DNA from: Megamerina dolium
Lineage: Eukaryota > Arthropoda > Insecta > Diptera > Megamerinidae
Direction: 5' to 3'
DNA: 64,000 nucleotides
NCBI GenBank assembly: GCA_963854835.1
Contig: OY978526.1
Coordinates: forward strand, 61,318,649-61,382,648
Both the position numbers and the translations under genes were made by a program. This document shows, piece after piece, positions 41,896 through 56,800 of this stretch. The first letter of the stretch is position 1. Each line of letters starts with the position of its first letter. Below the pieces are notes generated by a model. That model saw only the letters and a program-made list of their open reading frames with translations, was not told the DNA's origin and did no database searches.

Positions 41896-44800
41896 TACAG
41901 ATATAATAATAACAATAATCATATTATACATACATGATAAAAATATAAAAAACATATATATGCGAGCATTAATGTACAATAAAGTTCATATTTTAAAGCT
42001 AGCTTGTGGGTGCTGTGGTTAGGGCGTTGGCCTTCTGATCTATAGGTCGTGGGTACAATCCCCGGCTGAAGCATAAAAAAATTTCATATCGAAAAGATTT
42101 TTCTTTCGAACGGTACCCACCTGCCGGCAAGGATTGGCAATTTTTCCGGTAGTAACAATTTGCCAAAATTGCTTTTTAAAAGAGCTCTGTAACAAAACTA
42201 AGTTAAAGTGATGGGACAAGGGTTCTGCAGTTCGGAACCGGCTAATATAAGTAGGTCCCTACTAATGCTGTCCAAATTTAACACACACAACAGTATTGGA
42301 AGAGAAGCTCGGGAGTATCTTAATAGGCATTTCTGGCCTAAGTGTGTCCTCTCAAAGGGAGGCCAGCCACATAACCTAACCTAACCTAAAACTTCGGTAG
42401 TAAGGATATTCAATAGAAAATTCACAAAAACATATATTATTTTTGTGGATAGAAACGTTTGTACTAAAAGCTGATATTTAAAAATATACGCGTTTTGGCT
42501 TTTTAAAAGTTTAGAACCAAATATCAGAGTAGTGCACTAAATGCTAGTTGTGGAGCGGGTTGATATTATTATCATAACTACTTATTTAGTGGAAAAAAAC
42601 GGATTTCCACTCCCACTATTATATTAGTGATAGTGAAACAAACTTTCCACTTCAAGCCTAGTGGTAGTGGAGGAACAAAATGTCCACTAAATTAATTTCT
42701 TCAACAAATTATTTCCGCTTAATATTGTGACAGTGAAAAATATTTCTCCACTAATATATTTTATAAAATTGAAGGAATATTAGTGTAATGTAGAATGTGT
42801 GCCCATATAGTAGCAGCTGACAATTATGAATAATCTTCAAACCTTTAAAAGTTTCTCATAAAACCCATAGTTTATCACTATTGTTCATAAAAAAACAGTT
42901 TTGACGGTAGTCACGAATCAACTTTAGTTCTGTTCTAAGAGGTTCTTGTAACAACAGCCAACGAGATGAAGCCCAAGTTCGAAATATGTATTAGATAAAT
43001 CCACGTCTTTGAATAACCTCCGAACTTAATATATGATTAAAAATGTATTTATTAAATACAATACCCCTATACTATATTCTGCCTCCGTAGGAGGGTTAAT
43101 TTTTTTTTTTTTTATGGGGATGGTGGGCGCTCCACACATATACGTAAAAAACTCGAGCGAGAAGAACTTAGAGAAATTAATTCCGATGAGAACGAAAACT
43201 GTGATTTAATTTTTTCTTTTTCCTTACATTGTAAGCTATATTGCTAATTTAATGTATTTTTGTTTATATGTATCGTATTTCGAAATTTGTTATATTTTAG
43301 TGTACATTCTTTAAAACACTTATATGTAACGTAGTTATAATCCCGGTTACATTTTAATTTAGTTGACATATTTTCACTTCACTCCTGGAGGCTGTAGTTG
43401 GATGTTGTCATTACTAACACACGGTGCTGAGTTGAATTTTTTTTACACTCATTACTATATTGAAATTAATGGAAAAAATTTGCATTACCACTACATTCAA
43501 TTAGTTATAGTGGAGATAAACCCAAGTCCACTACGCACTAGTGTACTTGAATAGCTGAAAGTTTCACTAGTAAAAAATTAGTGGGGCTTGAAATTTAGTG
43601 CATTATCCCTATCTTTTGGAAAAGTTTATTCAGCGTCATCAGAAGAACCAGATTGTTAACGAATTTAAAACCAAATCGAAAATAAGAAGATGTAAGAACT
43701 TTAAGCCTTAAGGTGACTTTAGTAACCTAGTAATAGCGTTTTCTTTTCTCAATGAAATGTTACACCTTTTTTACCCTTTGCCAGGGCTGTCAAAATTTGT
43801 GTTGTGTTCTTTTCTCAAAAATGTTGCCCTCTAAACGGGGAAAAGTGTAACATTTTACACTATATTAAATGACAGGGCGAAAGTGCAAGTTAGTCTAAAT
43901 AAAAAAATATAATATAATATAATAAAAAAAAAAAAATAAATAAATATATAAAATACTATAATGCAAGCTGACGAAGAGAGTGTAATTATTGCAGCAAGTG
44001 AAGTTCTAAACAACTTACTGGATTCGTATTCTGAAGATGAGGCAGTAATGTTGCTACAGGTAAGGAGCTTCCATCATAGAGTAGAGAATTTCGTGGAGGA
44101 TATGGTGGATCTTTACTCTGATTCGGAGGTAAACATGGTATTTTCTATGCAGAATTATGAGTCGAAATAAATTTGTTTAATTTACAGTTCGAGAAAAACT
44201 TCCGGATTGGTCGGGAAAGTGTGGATTATATTGTGGCAAGATATGCATAAGGTACAGCGAAAGGATATACAGAGGCGGTAGACTCTGCAATAAAATGATT
44301 TTCAGAAAAGTTGGAAACCTTTTCGATATGACAATGTCTTGCACACACTTCATATTCAATAAATTTCTAAATTTATTTGTTGTAGAAGTAGCACCAGAAA
44401 TAATTTAATTTCCACAAGAAGTAGCAGAAAAGCATTTTTATCGGGTAGCAGGAAACACTAGAGAAGTGTTGCCATTTAAAGGGGTAACACTTTTATTGAG
44501 AAAAGAAAACGCTATTAGTAATGTATAGCCCAACCTAATAACCGTGTTTTGTTTCATACTCATACTAAATACGTTAAATGCTTAGCACGTTCGTCAAATT
44601 GAGTGCTACCACTTACTTAAATTGTTTATATTGAACAGAGACGTTACTTATCGATATCGTTTTATTTAAACAAAAAATTCGTATAATTTAGAATAATATA
44701 CCCAGGAAAAATTATTTCATTGTTTATGGAACATTTTATCAATTAAATAGTCAGAATTATGTTCTATTTGAAATTTGGATATCAAATATAAAATCAAATT

Positions 44801-47800
44801 AACTAATTTTGCAAAAACAAAATACACATAAAAACTAGCAAGTAATGGAATATCGATGTAAAAATCTACGTGTGAAGTCACTTAATATAAAATTCGGTAG
44901 CCTTGGTGCTTCTTTTGACATGACTGGCGTTCAGGTCACCGTTCCTCTGGAGGTTGTTAACTGAAGGAACTGGCTGGACCATCTTTAACTGCCGAATAGA
45001 AGGTTAAAATCACCTACAATGTGTAGGACATCATAGTCAACTTGAACTGCTGTTTTGTTTTTCTACTTTTGTAGTCACCGGTATCGAATACTACTTCGCG
45101 CTTTATACTAATAAAATAAATAGAAATGTTGTGAGAAAAAATTCGTTATTTTCATCCATTCGTATGGTAATCGGTAATGGCTTGTGGCGTAGATAGTAAC
45201 ACTGATCAAAAGTATTAATTTTTTTTATATATATTTTACAAAAGAATAATATTTACATAACAAAAGGTGACTAATCGACCAATGCGTATAAATAATGTTG
45301 ACAATTGGTTATAAACCTATGATTTTTTTGGCATATATTCTTAGAATCAAATATATTTTACAAGTATTTAAAGACCACTACTTTTTGACTAGTTCTATTT
45401 GAAATCTAAATAATATTGAAATAACGAAACTATTCGTTATGCGGTAACGAATTTCTGTGTTAATATCAAAATAAAATTACAATATTAAGAACTGATTTTG
45501 CAATACATAAATAACTAGTTAAATAACGTAAGATAGGTTAAATTAAATGAACAAATATTCATTGTTTATCTATTGAAAAATCAAGCGAAATTTCAAATAT
45601 ATGTGGGTTGCGTATAAATATACAAGATATGGATGATTAGTACAAAATAAAATTTTATATCGAGCATTCTATAAGTACAGAAATTTTCATAAAGGGCGAC
45701 ACATATTAGTTTACATATTTGTACCTTTTGTGAAAATAAAGTACAAAAATGTGTCGTCCTTATTGAAAAATCCCCCATGTATACACATAAGAAAAAAAAA
45801 AATAAATATTTAGTTTGTTAGTAACAAACATTTAAATACGCAAGCACAAATAAATAAAATAAAATAACACATACACATATAAAAAATTAAGGCAGATGGC
45901 ACTAAAAGAACTATATTAAATGTTAAAATACACGAAAAAAAAACCGAGAGTAAAATCATACAAGAACAAAAAAAAAAATACATTGAGCGAGTGAGTGAGC
46001 GAGTGATTGTTGTAGTATTGACATATTGCAAACAGTAAGTGGGAGAAATTAGAGAATTTCTAGCATAAATTTGAAAATGAAAAAGATGCAATAGAAGAAA
46101 AGGAAGAGGAAGAAGAAGCAATTGAAACAAACCATTTTCCATATCCAATGGTGGGCCACCAACTGCTTCACCCATACGTGGATCACTAACAGTGAAATAG
46201 ATTTCCTGTCGAACACCGGGCGGTATCGCACCAGGTGGTATTTGCAGCGAAACATTCCACATATTATCGGCCAATGTGCCGCCATTAGAATCAAAAACGC
46301 CGCGCGTCGTCGTTGGCTCTCGAGGCATTGCCGGAAAACCCGCAGCAGCATTTGCAGCCGCCGGTGCTGATGTTGGAACAGGTCCAGCAATAGGTAATGA
46401 CATATTACTTGGGTATGGTGTGCTTGTAGCATTCGGCGGTCCAACCGGTAGACTTGCTTGTGAGGTATATTGTGTTTCAATGGAAGTACGACTATCATTT
46501 ACCGCAACATTTGGCGGTGGCGCTGTACGCTTTAATATGTTTGATATGTGAAAGGGGGCTCGTATTGAACGTGGCGTTAATGATAATGTGGCTTTTGGTG
46601 GATCAAGCTGTTCAATAGGTGGTCCTTCAATTACTAAAGCATTTGGCTTCTCGAAAACCTCATCGGATATATCTTTTTTTTCGTTCGACTCGAATTCAAT
46701 TTGAAGCATTGCTCGATTGAGTTTACTCTCCAAAGCCGTTGGCTGTCCTGTAACGTCATCATCATCATTACCATCATCATCATCACCATCATCATCACCG
46801 TCAAGATAGTTGGTATCATCCAAATCATCATCGTCTTCTTCACCTTGTACTAAAGGTGCTTTTCCATCTTTACCAGTATCGGTTTTATTTTTGTCATGGA
46901 TGGCGGTATTTTCAATGACTGTATCTGAGGACTTTTGCAGATCCGATCTGCTTAATGTTACATCATCATTATTTATTTCGACTACGGAGATATCTGCATT
47001 TTCTTCCTTTTTTTCATCGGTTTCATTTTCACGCGATTGCAATACACTTTCCTCTTTGGATTCATAAATTGGCTCCGGTCGGCCGCTGTCACGTTTCGAT
47101 ACGTATATCGGCTCGGCCATGCTTTCCAAAGCCTCTCGTCTGGTCTGGTAGATTTGTTCGCGCAGTTGAGCGCGTGTCATCAGAGCACTCTCCTTAGCCT
47201 CTCGTCTGGTCTGATAAATTGAATCACGTTCGGATTTATCATCACGTTCCGATTGACTACTACTCTGTGCACTGAATTCGCGTTCAATTTCACGCTTACC
47301 TTGATTGATACGTTCTTGCATCTCCTTCTTCGATTGATACAGGTGATGACGTTGCATTTCACGCTGCAATTCGCGTCTAGATTGATAAGCCGGCTCCTGT
47401 ACTTCACCCAACTCATTAGCAGCTCCCGGATAGAAACGTCGTCTAATCATGACTTCTGAACTGGGTGCCCTCCGATGTGCATCCGTCATATATGCACCGT
47501 CTTTGCTCTGATAAATGTCATCCTGATCATAGCCGACTCCATTTGCGATTGGCGTGATCAGCCTTCTGCCATTTGCACGATCTGCTGTCGTCGAACTATG
47601 TCTACGCATTATTCTACGTCCATTTCTAGCAGCAGCTGCTTCTGCTTTTCTACGCTCCAGATCGATTGAAGCTCGATTCGCATACAAGTCGTCATGATCG
47701 TAGCTATTATATTCCTCATGTCCACGACCACGGTGACTACAGGGAACGGTGCCTATATTTCCGTAAATATCTTCGTTTTCTAAATTCTGATAAGTGCTAT

Positions 47801-50800
47801 TCATCAGATGCTGCGGCTGTTGTTGCTGTTGCGGCCGATAATAACGTCCATACTGATCACGATATACCATTGGTGGTGCCATCATATCATGTACCGGTGG
47901 ATAATGACGATCTTCGAAACCAGCTGGATATGTTGGATATTCATCCGGATAATAAGGCCGTTGCATACCACGTTCTAATAATGAGTGCTGCCGTTTTAAT
48001 GCTGATTTCGGCTTACGTTCCGGCTCAACCATGCTATTCATACGTCTGAGGGGGCGTGTCGATTTAATGATGGCATTTTTAATCGCTGTTAGTGGACTCT
48101 TTAGAACGGATTTCTTTTTAACTTTATGCGGCGGTAATGGAGGTGGTGCTGATGGTGGTGTAGTTGATGATGCTAGTTGCATGTCATTTTCATCATAGTA
48201 CTGTTCGTGTGTTGAATGTTTGTGTTGTTGTTGTTGTTGGTGTAAGTTATATGCATAATAATTAGGATCCTGAGTATAATTATATGGTGGCATTCCATTG
48301 GGATAACGACGTACTGAACGAGCACGCGAATGGCCGGCCGGTTGATGTGATTGTGGCGGTGGTGGTGACATCGAATAATAATCATCGTACCTTTGGTCAT
48401 ATGACTCCATTTCGCTAAATGTATATGATGGATGATGGATTGATTGATTGGATTGAATTGGTTATGTTGAAATTGAGACTAAGTATTTCAATAGATGAGT
48501 GTAAGGGAGTTTTCATACATTTTGTATATTCAAGTTCATGCATAAATCTCAAAATTTTGTTATTTAGTAATCATGTAAGGGAGGGGGGAGTAGATACAGG
48601 AGTAAATAGATGCAGTATATGGGAGTGAATAAATGGTATAATATCCAACAGACTATAGAAATGAATATCATTATTATGTATAAGCATTCGTAAAGAATTC
48701 TATTTCAATCATTGCCTACATAACAATGCCCTAATGAGTATTCGTTATAACATCTGAAGCATCGAGTTAGTTTTAAAAATGTTGCATCGTTAGTGCGTTC
48801 TTTTTGTTCGTTGTTGGATACCTTTAATTTGGAATTTTTTTATTAATAAAAGAAAACAGAAAAATTGGTAAGAAATGAGAATGAAAAAGACATTAGAGCT
48901 TGTGTGGTTTTATGTAATTTATTTAACTGGGAAAATTAAATAAAGAACATATTCGTTTTTCTTCCTCTCATAATTGTAAAGGCAACATTACAACGAAATT
49001 CCGTCATGTTGTGGGAGGCTGATTCTATGATATTGTTTTTCAAAATAATATCAGAAGCTTCAGTGAATGCGGAAACACAAATCGAAAGTTGCAATGCATT
49101 TGATTGAATACATGTATATTAAAAAAAAAAGAAATGCTTTCAAAATCCCTTAAATTAAATTGCAAATAAAATAAGCAACGAAATTACTAACAAAATATTG
49201 TAGAACGATTAACGAAATTAATACCGAACTCTAATAATAATACTCGTTTTCGATCACAACGAATTGATTTCGTTTGGTTTGATGGATATGGGGTTACGTT
49301 AGTCACTGAAGGGATGAAAGACATAGTTTTTATATTTTAAATTATTTGTAAAATAGATTTACGATGAACTTGAATATTATCATAAAATCTATGCTTATTG
49401 AAAACTGGAAAAAAGTAGGTATATAATATGTAAGTCTGCAAACATATATTGTTTTTATTAAAATATTATTTTTATAAAACGCGCATATGTACACTATCTC
49501 AATTTGAATTGAAATGAATTTGGTGTTTTTTTGTTTCTTTATTTTGCAAATACCAATAAATAGATATAAAAGATTTACTCAGATATGTACGTATGTATGA
49601 ATGTATTACCTTAGACCACAAAATATGTAGTATTTATAGTATATACTATTAAGAATTATCATAGTTTAAAGCAAGAGAAATAGATAATAGATATAGATTT
49701 CAGTAGTTAGTTCACCAGTTCAAAAAACTAAACTATTTACGTATGTATGTATGTATGCAAAATGTATAATATTGTCACAAATAAAACAAGTATACAAAAA
49801 AGAAAGCCCACAACCTTCTCCAAGGAGGCAAATGTTAAAAATCGTTTTAAAATATTCCAAAAGATATGTTGTATATATGTATTACTATTTAATATTATAT
49901 ATGTATTATTCTTAGACAAATTTGTTTATATCGACATTGTGACTTCTGCAAGAAATATAAATGTATATCTTATGAGCTTACAACCTTGGGATGTTTCCAA
50001 TAAAATATTTGTAACAAAAGTTAACCCGAAAAATGTTTTATTTTCGTTGAAAAAATATGCATTATGATTATCTACATATTTTATCTACATATTTATATTA
50101 TTACATTTGATATTTTCGTTAATGCTGTATGAGATTGTTATTTAAAATTAAAAGAAAAATTATATATGTAGTATATTGGTTATTGCAAAATATCAGAATT
50201 TTGTTACAATTCTCTCAATTGATTTTTTTTATTAGAAAATAAAATGATAAAAACACAAAAAATCTGTCAAAAACAAATTGAGATTTGGTATATTGTTTTC
50301 TTCAGTGTGTGCGCGCACATGAATAAATTTATATTTGCTTTGATTTTATATTATATGAATGTTGATAAAAATAACAATTCAAAATTAAATTGTTCGTAAT
50401 TGTTGTTCTATTTATATTTATATATTATTTTTATTTATATTATTTTTTAAATGACCAACAACCGAATGAAAATGAGTAACGAATTAAAAAATAGTTTACT
50501 TATCGATTATTTGAATATTTTTTAGAACAAAATTAACAACAAAAACGAGCCTTAATGAACAAAAATAAAAACATTTTTGGTTAACACAATGATTTACACA
50601 AAGTAGAAATTATATATATTTTTTTTTTGTCATAATATTTTCAATTATAAGTATTATTTATGAAAATGGTACTAAAAAAAAATACGGATTATTGTGATAA
50701 TTCTGTTTTTTTCTTTGTTGTTTTAATGTATTGGTTTTTACTTTTGTAGTGGACAGGGAGGGTATTTCAATAGGTTATCACAGTTTGTTTAAACGACTCT

Positions 50801-53800
50801 CTCTGTACTTACCTCATGTTGTGATGGTGTCCAGCTGTACCAATTTGAGGTTTACGATATAATTCAAATGCTGAACCGCGTTGTTCACGGCTGCCGGCCA
50901 AATCGAGTGCATGTCGTTCGGGTGTATGTGGCGGTAAATTTCCTAAAAATATGGTGGCATATTTAAATATTGCTCTTATTAATTTTTCTAAATTTCATTG
51001 TAGCCAGAGAATGTAAATATACAAACTATATAGTGCGAGAAATTCTCAATAAGTTGCAATATGACCGTTTATTTTGAATTCAATAAAATCAATCAACAAC
51101 TTGGCAATGTTTTGTGATAAAGTCTTACAAACATTACTATCCTACAGTACTCAAAATTAAGAGATTTTAAATCTTTGAATTATCCAAGTCGAATCTATGG
51201 TACTTACCAATAGGTGGTGGCATACCACGATGTGGCGCTATATAAGGTCCTGTACCACTACCGCCATTATAATGATGACTACTACTGCCACCATTATAAC
51301 CACCACTCGCAACACCGCCACCAGCCCCTCCAACCGATGGATATTGCGGCTGTTGTCCATAATTGCTATTGCTACCGTAGGTGGGTTGTTGCATACTATT
51401 ACCCGCATTGGGACCATGATGTGGAGAGCCGGGTGCCTGTTGTGAATAATGATGATGTGACGATGTATTTGGAGGATAGTAAAAACCATTTGGCGAACGT
51501 GGTGAACCAGGTTCCTGTCGTAGTAGACGAGTAAATATAAGTATAATAATTTTATGTGGAATATAAACAACTTAATATGAAAACTTACGCCATTTTCCCA
51601 TTGTGAAGCATTGCCGCCGACGCTACCTTGGATTGGCGGGCGATAATTCTTCGGTTTTGGTGGTGGCACCGGTTTGAAGGGTCCTGCTGCTGCAGTGCCA
51701 TTTGTTGTAACAACTCCACCTCCTGTACCATTCATATTGATATTCGGTGGTGGTACAAGCATATGTGTATTCTTCGGCAGTTTACTGTAGTCAGCTTGAG
51801 TAGCCGAATTGTTACGACTGATTACATGCAGTGATAATGATAGATGATTACAAGTTGACAAGAGGGCGTTAAATTTAGCAAAAAGATTGTTGTTTCGGTA
51901 TTTTTTATTTTTGTTTTGAATGAATTTTATTTGTATGATGATATGCGTTAATAAAAGTAAGTAACACACACACATATATATACAATCAAAATGATAATGA
52001 TGATTGTAGGACGGAGAACAAAGAAACAAAGAAAAAAATAAATGATAAATAATGTAAAAAATGTTTAAAAACAAAATTTAAAAAAGTGATAATTTCATTA
52101 AATAAATATATTTCGTTAGTGTATTATTTGGATTTGCTTTCGATAATGACATTCAAAATTTATTACAAGTTTAAGAAATTTATATAAAACACGGCGACTT
52201 AATAAATAGATATATATGTAAGTATGGGTATTGGTATATAAGTAAGATAGACATTGTGTAACGATTTAAATTACAACGGCATACAGGAGATTAAATAGTA
52301 AATTTACGCATAGAAGAGAAACAAAAGAAAACAAATCATACACAAATAAATATATTCGTGCGATAAACATGTGCATATGACTTTAAACGAGCGTATCATA
52401 GTTGGAAATATTTTGCCAAATGGGCCTCATTACACGCGGACGACACAATTGTGCTGGATTAGCAGCACAAGCATAAAAGCCCACATTGCAACGTTCCAAA
52501 TTGCTGTAGTTTTTGAAATTCGCATTTACTACGGTTGCTGTTGCACGTGATGATGGCCTAAATGGCATACGGATATGAGTAGTGGTGGTGCTGGTGGCAC
52601 AAGGATAATTTGTACGTTGATAATGATGCTGCTGTTGTTGCTGCATAGGACGATAGTGCCGGTAAATAGGATGTAGATACAAATGATATCTTTTCAAAGG
52701 CAGATATGTACATACAGATATTGGGTGGCGGGTTATTTGGAGTTATGGGCAACAATATACACATATGTACGATACAAGCACATGATAAATATGAGACATG
52801 TGTTTAAAAAGAAATATTTACATACATTTTGGAGTTATCAAATTTTATATTATGATTTAGGCATTTTTTATACCGTATTATTTGCAATTTTTATTTTTAT
52901 TATTATTGTTGGCATGCAATTAGTTGGTTTGTTAGTTATTTGTTGAATTTATTTTGCATTTTTTATAAATATGGAAAATAAAAGAAAAATGAAAAAATAT
53001 AGGCATATATTTAAATAATTTTCCATATACATAGGTATACACAAGAGAATATTATAATTGTAATTGTAACATTTATCACATGTACATCAATCAAATAAAT
53101 ATGTGGCTCTTATAAGCCCCAAAGGGCTCTTTGGCCGAACTTCTCTTCGATTACTGTTGTGCGTGTTAAATTTTGGACAGTATTAGAAGGGATCTACTTT
53201 TTTTAGCCGGTACCGAACGGCAGAACTCTTGCGACATCACTTTTTCTAAGCTTTGTCACATGTTTCTTTTAGAAGATTTTCCATGATAAATTGTTACTGC
53301 CGGAAGAATTGCCAATTGTAAACTAACAATTGTTCAATTGTTTAGTTATTTATTTATAAACATTCGAATAGAAATATATACATAAATAATGACTATAAAA
53401 TTATTGAAACATTTGCTTACCTGTATTTGCCATAATCAGTTTTTGTCTCAACTATTGGTTTGCGTGGGCTGCCCTCTAAACCCAAATTTGATGGACGTTG
53501 TGGTGGGCCGTTACGTGGATCTGCTAAGATATTGAGAATAGAAAAGTATTTCGAAAATACATTCAGCATTAAGTGGGTATATTATATTAATACATTCAGA
53601 GTGAGTGAATTTTATTCACACTCCATTTATTTACATATTTATTCACATTAAATTGACATAAGTATGCACTTTTGCGTTGTTATTTTTAAACTTCTATTAA
53701 GTGAACTTGATTTTAGGGATTCTAGCGAATAATCAATTTATTTATTTATAAAAAATCCAAAATTTCATATTTTGTTACTACTTTCATAGAGTTACATTAA

Positions 53801-56800
53801 ATCAATTTATTCATTTGGATTTTCATCGAAATTTATGTATTTATTTAGGTTATTATTGGTAGCTTTAAATTCTACCACATCATGTTGGTACCAGCTCATC
53901 CACAATTGGAGATTTGTGATGACGTGTTTTAGATACTTTTATCCAAGCTTGTAGGGTAAGTATGGTCTCTTGCACTTTGTCTTTTTATTTAGTATCAGGG
54001 AAACGATTTTTCCCAACCTGATACGACTTGTTACTGATTATTTCACTGAATTAATGATGATTTTTTTATATGGACAGAAAATCCAACATTATTCATTTTT
54101 TTTTCAATAATTTCGAAAAAGCAAAATGTACCCCAGTAAAGCAATAATGTCTAAAGTCTAATTCCCTAAATATTTTGTTCGACATTGTTTCAATTTCTTC
54201 CAATAATGTCGAAAAAGCTAAATGTACTGGCACCAAACTTTAGATATTTAGCAATAATGTTGAAAATCTAATTCATCAGCTTCCAATAATATCGAAAAAA
54301 GCAAAACGTACTGGGGCTAGGGGAAAATATTTAGCAAAAATGCTTAATATCAAATTCCTTACATTTGTTGCTCGACATTACGTTGATAATTTTTTTTGTA
54401 ATAATGTAGGAAGAAAAAATATTTAGTAACAATGTCGAATATTTAGTTTTTGTTTCTGCCATAATGTCGAAGTCGATAGAGTAAAGTTTTGTTCGACATT
54501 GCAAACTTTTTCGACATTAATACATTCGATCTTAATTCATGTAGGCTAGCCTGACTTACCAATATTTCGCGCCGAATTCATATCGTGGTATTGTGGTCTA
54601 CCCGGACTACTTTGACGATTCAGATCATTAGCACCTACAAAATTACGATGATCATGTGTACTGCGAGCATATTCCGGTGCTTGAGAGTTTATTCCTACAA
54701 TAGGTGGTAATGGACGTCCGTTGCTATAATAAAATTAAAATGTTGGAAAAAGTTGGATAAAAACATAAGCAAATTTGGGAATCTAATGAACACCTACTTT
54801 GCATTCGGTGGTACTGACTTGAGATCATCTGGTGCATTTGGACCGAGCCTGCCTAAATTCTGCATTGTTAACTGAGCCGTATTATATGAATCATAACTGG
54901 ATACACTATCATATGAAGAACCATTTTGTTGTGTTGGTGGCATATTACCACTTCCAATGGCTTTATTAGCTGCTGCTGCTATTGCTGCTGGACTACCGAT
55001 GGCTGCATTCATACGCGCCTGGCGCTCCAATGAAGCATGTTGCCGATCCATTGAATCGGTAGCATTACGTGAAATATACTCTGCTTGTACATCATCACTA
55101 ACAATCGGTTTACCAAAGAGACGTTCCTGTGCCGAACGTCCCAGCGTACCGCCTGTACTGCTGGTACGTGAAGGCGGTTGTATTTCACCGGGGCCCGGTT
55201 TTGATTGGCGATCGATGCGCGGTGGTAAATCTGGTGCATTTATACCATATAATGATTGTGGACGTGTGGATGGTGTCGATGGATCTGATGTACCGGCTGG
55301 TGTACCTGCTGGATAACCACCATATTTGCTGGTGTCCATTGTTTGACGACGATTCGGTGGCGGATTGATGGATTGATGTTCATAGGGAATCTATTGCATT
55401 GTAAAGTAATGGTATTAATTTAAAAAAAGGACACTATTAGTATATCGATGGTATTAAATATTATTCTGGAAATAACATATATAATTTACTAATAATTTTT
55501 TTTATATTCAGCTTATATTCAATAATATTTTTATGCTAAAAAATGAAGTTATGGGTGTATGTAGGTACAACTATTTTTTTTATTTTCAAAATATGCTCAA
55601 AATATAAGCTCATGCACAAATAGCATATTAATTGTTTTGTTTTTGTTTTATTTTAATAATGCGTATTCATAAATATATATAAATGATTTGTGTGTTTGTT
55701 GTTTGCCTCTTACCGTATATGGAGGTGGTAATCCTTCACCAATTATGTCTCTATCCCTATCCAAGTTATCCTGATTAGTGGCAATCGATGGATCTGAGCT
55801 TGATTTCACCAATTGCGGTAAATTGCCAAGTGATAATGACGCTGATGGCCCAGGACTTAATTCCAAATCAGATTCAGGACTTGATGCATACGATAAACGG
55901 GATGTGGTCATTGGGAATAGGAAATCATCGGACAGGGATTCAACGGGCTATTTTTTGGTTTATTGCAATGTGTATTGTTAGCGGTTGAGGTAACAAAAAC
56001 GAATAATTAAGGATGGCAGAGAAGGGAAAAAGGTTTTGGGATATTTTTTGTAGTGGTTGTTTATGTGTTTGGCGGTAAAATGATATTACATTTCAATTGT
56101 AAGAAAGCATTTTAATTATTTGAGATTGGATTTTTCGCAAATTGGAATTTTGCAAAAATAGCAACAAAAGTAATATATGTGTGTGAAAGTGTGTGTGTTT
56201 TATTTGATCAACAAAACCAAATTTTAAAAATCAAACAAACAAAAGCAAATATTGTGAAATCAAATGTAAAATGAAAGTAGTATAATGTTTGATTGCCAAG
56301 CATAAGTATTTGTTGTTTAGAATGGTGATATTTATTGGACGGACACATTTGAATATGATTTGGACGAATTACACACACAAAAGTGAACAGAAACAAAATT
56401 GTGGGACAAATATTTTATAAAGGACGATACATATGATATAAGCAAGGAAATGACCATGATGATGATGATGATGTTGATAATTATTGTTTTGTTTCGATTT
56501 TGGGGGTTTTATTTAAACGGAATACATAAAAAAATGAAACAAACGGAAAAAAGAAATAACAAAACAAAAAAATGAAATAAAAACATTTAGTTAGCAATTT
56601 GGTATTAAAGTAATGTTTCGTTTTTGTTTGCATCTGAATATTTTTTATGTAATTGATTAGCTTGTGAAAAATATAGATTTTGAAAAATATTTTTGAAAAA
56701 TATGATAATTTTTGAGAAATATAATAAATATATGAATATATGGTACACACCAATCTGCCAATAATAGTGACGTTTACGATTCAGCGCATAAAGTCTTGCC

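Noticed and set aside
40363..41897. CRISPR-like or satellite array around the AT tracts
   Set aside because: These are simple TA dinucleotide runs without spacers; the genome is eukaryotic.
44900..45060. Possible LINE endonuclease fragment (VLHIVGDFN on the minus strand)
   Set aside because: Only one short motif, with stops immediately after and no neighbouring domain.
45810..46132. C-terminal extension of the large pyd ORF ([17 protein letters not shown]...)
   Set aside because: A donor at 46131-46132 joins in phase to the ZU5 second half at 41519; the extension is intron read-through.
46270..47220. Several 60-90 aa plus-strand ORFs opposite the large pyd exon
   Set aside because: Antisense shadows of a long, low-complexity coding exon.
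51238..52074. 278-aa minus-strand ORF across the pyd exons near 51.6 kb
   Set aside because: It reads through introns and overlaps real exons in mixed frames; the exon model with matching phases explains the region.
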